Shown here in pieces: positions 31,375 through 32,682 of a stretch of 32,682 nt of DNA. How positions within the stretch are numbered: the first letter of the stretch is position 1; each line of letters opens with the position of its first letter. This stretch comes from Spirochaetes bacterium GWF1_51_8. GTDB lineage: Bacteria > Spirochaetota > Brevinematia > Brevinematales > GWF1-51-8. The DNA lies in assembly GCA_001829415.1 (NCBI GenBank), contig MIBE01000058.1, forward strand, positions 1 to 32,682, written 5' to 3'. The translations under genes were made by a program, and so were the position numbers. The notes below the pieces were generated by a model. It was given only the letters and a program-made list of their open reading frames with translations. It searched no databases and was not told the origin of the DNA.

Positions 31375-32682
31375 ATGGCTGATAACGCACCCGCGGCCAA
31401 GAGGCCGGGTATACTTGCATTGCTGACCAAACGGGCGGACGTGGCGCTCGCGATCGCGGCTATCGCGGTCGTACTGATGCTGATTATCCCGTTGCCGACC
31501 TTCCTCCTCGACATGCTCCTCGTGGTAAACCTCGCGGTTGCCCTGATGGTCATCCTCTCCACGATGTATGTGAAAAAACCTGCGGACTTCTCCGCGTTTC
31601 CGGGCGTCATCCTGATCACGACGATTTTCGGGCTCGCGCTGAACGTCTCCTCGACACGCCTCATCCTCACGATGGGCCCGGCGTTCGACTCCAAGATCAT
31701 CACCGCGTTCGGCAATTTCGTTGTCGGCGGAAACTATGTCGTGGGACTCATCATCTTCATCGTCCTGCTTGCGATCCAGTTCCTCGTCATTACAAAGGGT
31801 TCGTCACGTGTGTCGGAAGTCGCCGCGCGTTTCGCGTTGGACTCGCTCCCGGGTAAACAGCTCGCGATCGACCAGGACTTAAGCGCGGGCCTGATTAACG
31901 AGGACGAAGCGAAGGCGCGCAGAAGCGAACTTCGCCTCGAAACCGACTTCTACGGGGCTATGGACGGTTCGTCCAAGTTTGTCTCGGGTAACGCTAAGGT
32001 CGCGCTCGTGATCATCTTGATCGACATTATCGGCGGTTTGATCGTCGGGCTTGCCATGGGGCAGGTCGCGACAATCGAAGAGGCCGCGAGGACATATATC
32101 CTGTTCACAGTGGGCGACGGTCTCATCTCTCAGATACCCGCGCTCCTCGTCTCGACCGCGACGGGTTTGATCGTGACACGTTCGGCCGCACGCGAAGACT
32201 TCGCGGGAGATATCGTCTCCCAGATCGGTTCGTCACCGCGCGTGCTCTATATCGCGGGTATCGCGATATTCGGGTTGGGCTTTCTGCCGGGCTTCCCGCT
32301 CCTGATCCACATCATAATCGGCAGTCTCTTAGGCGGACTGGGTTACCTGATGAGCAACGCGACGAAGGATCGCGAGAAGAAGAAGCATGAAGCCGCGCAG
32401 TCCAAACCGGAAGCCGAGGTCACGATGACCATCGAAGATATCGTGAAGATCGACCCGATGACCCTCGAAATTGGCTACAACCTTGTGCCGTTGGTAGATA
32501 AAGAACAGGGCGGCGACCTGCTCGACCGTATCAAGCTGATCCGCAAACGGATCGGACTCGACCTCGGGATACTCGTGCCGCCTATCCGAATCATCGATAA
32601 CGTCAGCATCGACGCGTCGGAATACCTCATCAAAATACGCGGGACCGAGATCGCGCGCGGGAAGATCATTATCAACCGCTTC
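31375..32682 (+). CDS. flhA: Flagellar export gate FlhA, 5' part
   Basis: The first 436 codons of a protein normally near 690-700 residues; the reading frame is open to the right edge without a stop. The hydrophobic domain (residues 20-340) has about eight membrane helices. The highly conserved FHIPEP loop (residues 141-203) includes KGSSRVSEVAARFALDS, LPGKQLAIDQDLSAGLI, then FYGAMDGSSKFV. The cytoplasmic domain, which binds export chaperones, begins about residue 375. GGGAGG lies seven bases before the ATG, 21 bases after flhB. Confidence 0.95.
   Translation, partial: MADNAPAAKRPGILALLTKRADVALAIAAIAVVLMLIIPLPTFLLDMLLVVNLAVALMVILSTMYVKKPADFSAFPGVILITTIFGLALNVSSTRLILTMGPAFDSKIITAFGNFVVGGNYVVGLIIFIVLLAIQFLVITKGSSRVSEVAARFALDSLPGKQLAIDQDLSAGLINEDEAKARRSELRLETDFYGAMDGSSKFVSGNAKVALVIILIDIIGGLIVGLAMGQVATIEEAARTYILFTVGDGLISQIPALLVSTATGLIVTRSAAREDFAGDIVSQIGSSPRVLYIAGIAIFGLGFLPGFPLLIHIIIGSLLGGLGYLMSNATKDREKKKHEAAQSKPEAEVTMTIEDIVKIDPMTLEIGYNLVPLVDKEQGGDLLDRIKLIRKRIGLDLGILVPPIRIIDNVSIDASEYLIKIRGTEIARGKIIINRF

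Overview
The window looks like a chromosomal segment of a diderm, flagellated bacterium, most probably a member of the Spirochaetota. The main reasons are the flagellar export order fliP-fliQ-fliR-flhB-flhA at the right end and the FlhB N-terminus, whose ~35-residue extension runs into an AAEDEGRTEEPT block of the kind I associate with spirochaete FlhB. Supporting reasons are a methyl-accepting signalling protein with a 7TM-type sensor, ankyrin-repeat lipoproteins, Lnt and a SurA-like foldase. The assignment is inference; no rRNA or tRNA gene is visible. The backbone is GC-rich. The first ~1.75 kb, with two ankyrin genes, is visibly AT-rich and looks accessory.

Layout. 1-1750: left-edge gene start and two ankyrin-repeat genes on the minus strand, with repeats and two identical terminators. 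1800-5045: lemA, diverging from cimA and murI across back-to-back sigma70-type promoters. 5046-5716: about 670 bp with no credible gene, packed with nested inverted repeats; this is the strongest non-coding signal. 5717-8484: SurA-like protein, ribH, nusB and mazG, tightly packed. 8647-9596: a small charged protein and a prepilin-peptidase-like protein. 9678-14183: a 7TM-MCP signalling protein coupled by a 4-nt overlap to five tandem paralogous small proteins. One of the five has lost its membrane segment by an internal deletion. 14271-18163: lnt, hisZ, purA. 18339-19934: GAF/HD-GYP protein. 20014-22902: large HEAT-like lipoprotein (minus). 23152-24733: a secreted protein and an outer-membrane beta-barrel. 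24730-27247 (minus): STAS protein, CcrM/HinfI-type adenine methyltransferase, and a lipoprotein esterase with a glycogen-binding-like domain. 27360-27553: a palindromic repeat element. 27644-28072: RseC-like protein. 28283-end: fliP, fliQ, fliR, flhB and the 5' two thirds of flhA.

How it fits together. Much of the window is housekeeping: isoleucine, riboflavin, histidine and purine biosynthesis, cell-wall glutamate, lipoprotein acylation, antitermination and nucleotide clean-up. Around it sit envelope and signalling functions: MCP-like receptor, HD-GYP c-di-GMP hydrolase, STAS antagonist, flagellar export. The most novel candidates are the MCP-linked five-paralog array (9678-14183), the structured non-coding block (5046-5716), and the solitary GANTC-type methyltransferase. 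GANTC motifs lie inside two of the recognisable promoters, which suggests a testable link to that enzyme.
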